64,000 nt of DNA from Brumimicrobium aurantiacum. Its GTDB lineage: Bacteria; Bacteroidota; Bacteroidia; Flavobacteriales_D; Crocinitomicaceae. This document shows, piece after piece, positions 63,864-64,000 of the stretch (positions are counted from its first letter, which is position 1; every line of letters begins with the position of its first letter). Under the pieces are notes generated by a model. It worked only from the letters and a program-made list of their open reading frames with translations, ran no database searches and had not been told where the DNA came from. Position numbers and translations under genes: made by a program. The stretch spans positions 333,577 to 397,576 of the forward strand of contig NZ_QURB01000003.1 in assembly GCF_003402975.1 (NCBI RefSeq), in the 5' to 3' direction.

Positions 63864-64000
63864 GCTTGTTGCCAACGTTTAGTATATGCAAAGTAGGCGA
63901 TTGCGGGCTTCAAACTTATCAAACCGAGATGAAGTTGAAGCGAGCTACAACCGTTGAATTTACTGCTATTTCGCCTATTTTGTATATACATTGTTAGCGG
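63864..64000. repeat. Right boundary element with long imperfect hairpin (touches window edge)
   Basis: It starts GCTTGTTGCCAACG (63864). The arms GTATATGCAAAGTAGGCGA (63882-63900) and TCGCCTATTTTGTATATAC (63971-63989) pair, with the two mismatches being G-U compatible. The middle 70 bases are not obviously structured. It ends TTGTTAGCGG at the last base of the window, so its right end may continue. Confidence 0.65.

Noticed and set aside
63864..64000. Canonical integron attC site
   Set aside because: The long imperfect hairpin fits in shape, but the required RYYYAAC and GTTRRRY boxes are absent and no integrase is in the window.

Overview
The window is AT-rich bacterial chromosome from a member of the Bacteroidota, most likely a flavobacterium-like organism. 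The evidence is the promoter style (TAnnTTTG -7 boxes a few bases before many genes, almost no Shine-Dalgarno sequences), a secreted protein with a type IX secretion sorting domain, an UpxY/NusG-like antiterminator heading a polysaccharide operon, an archaeal/eukaryal-type ProRS, RNase Y next to zapA, and a fused IcmF mutase. No prophage, complete insertion sequence, rRNA or CRISPR array was seen.

Region 1 (67-17.8 kb, all minus strand) is a surface polysaccharide locus, read from right to left. It starts with the UpxY-like antiterminator and continues with two paralogous UDP-HexNAc 4-epimerases on either side of a UDP-HexNAc dehydrogenase (UDP-HexNAcA supply). Next come a Wzx flippase, a Wzy-like polymerase, a serine-acetyltransferase-like enzyme, three GT4 glycosyltransferases with an HPr-kinase-like P-loop protein between them, and a dehydratase/aminotransferase/NeuD acetyltransferase trio for a 2,4-diacetamido-trideoxy sugar (bacillosamine or legionaminic type). 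The locus runs off the left edge. Its intergenic gaps are filled with repeats: a 60-bp tandem array, four copies of a hairpin-plus-tail element, an 80-bp direct duplication and T/G-rich tracts.

Region 2 (17.9-35.1 kb) is mixed chromosomal backbone: a stand-alone HSDR_N nuclease-like protein, an OmpA lipoprotein, an M42-like peptidase with an IMPACT/YigZ gene, DAHP synthase-chorismate mutase, IcmF, a coiled-coil protein with ZapA and RNase Y, a T9SS cargo protein, a cystathionine beta-synthase-type enzyme and a metal/cobalamin-receptor-like protein.

Region 3 (35.4-61.9 kb) is housekeeping: the rsfS-ftsH-DUF2007-cdsA-psd cluster, birA, an HD phosphohydrolase, hemE-ompA, rpsT, two tRNA-Glu genes, proS, outer-membrane proteins, a glucosaminidase, NADH dehydrogenase type 2, an ABC-F protein, a DEAD/DEAH helicase, trxB and rluF.

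Region 4 (61.9-64.0 kb) looks accessory. A truncated methyltransferase remnant is followed by about 400 bp of gene-free sequence. Then comes a three-gene cassette (ArsR-like regulator, small membrane protein, atypical SDR) bounded by hairpin elements with matching GTTGCCAA-type inverted ends. A 20-bp near-identical putative operator occurs in front of both the regulator and the membrane-protein gene. This cassette and the dispersed hairpin repeats are the least explained parts of the window.
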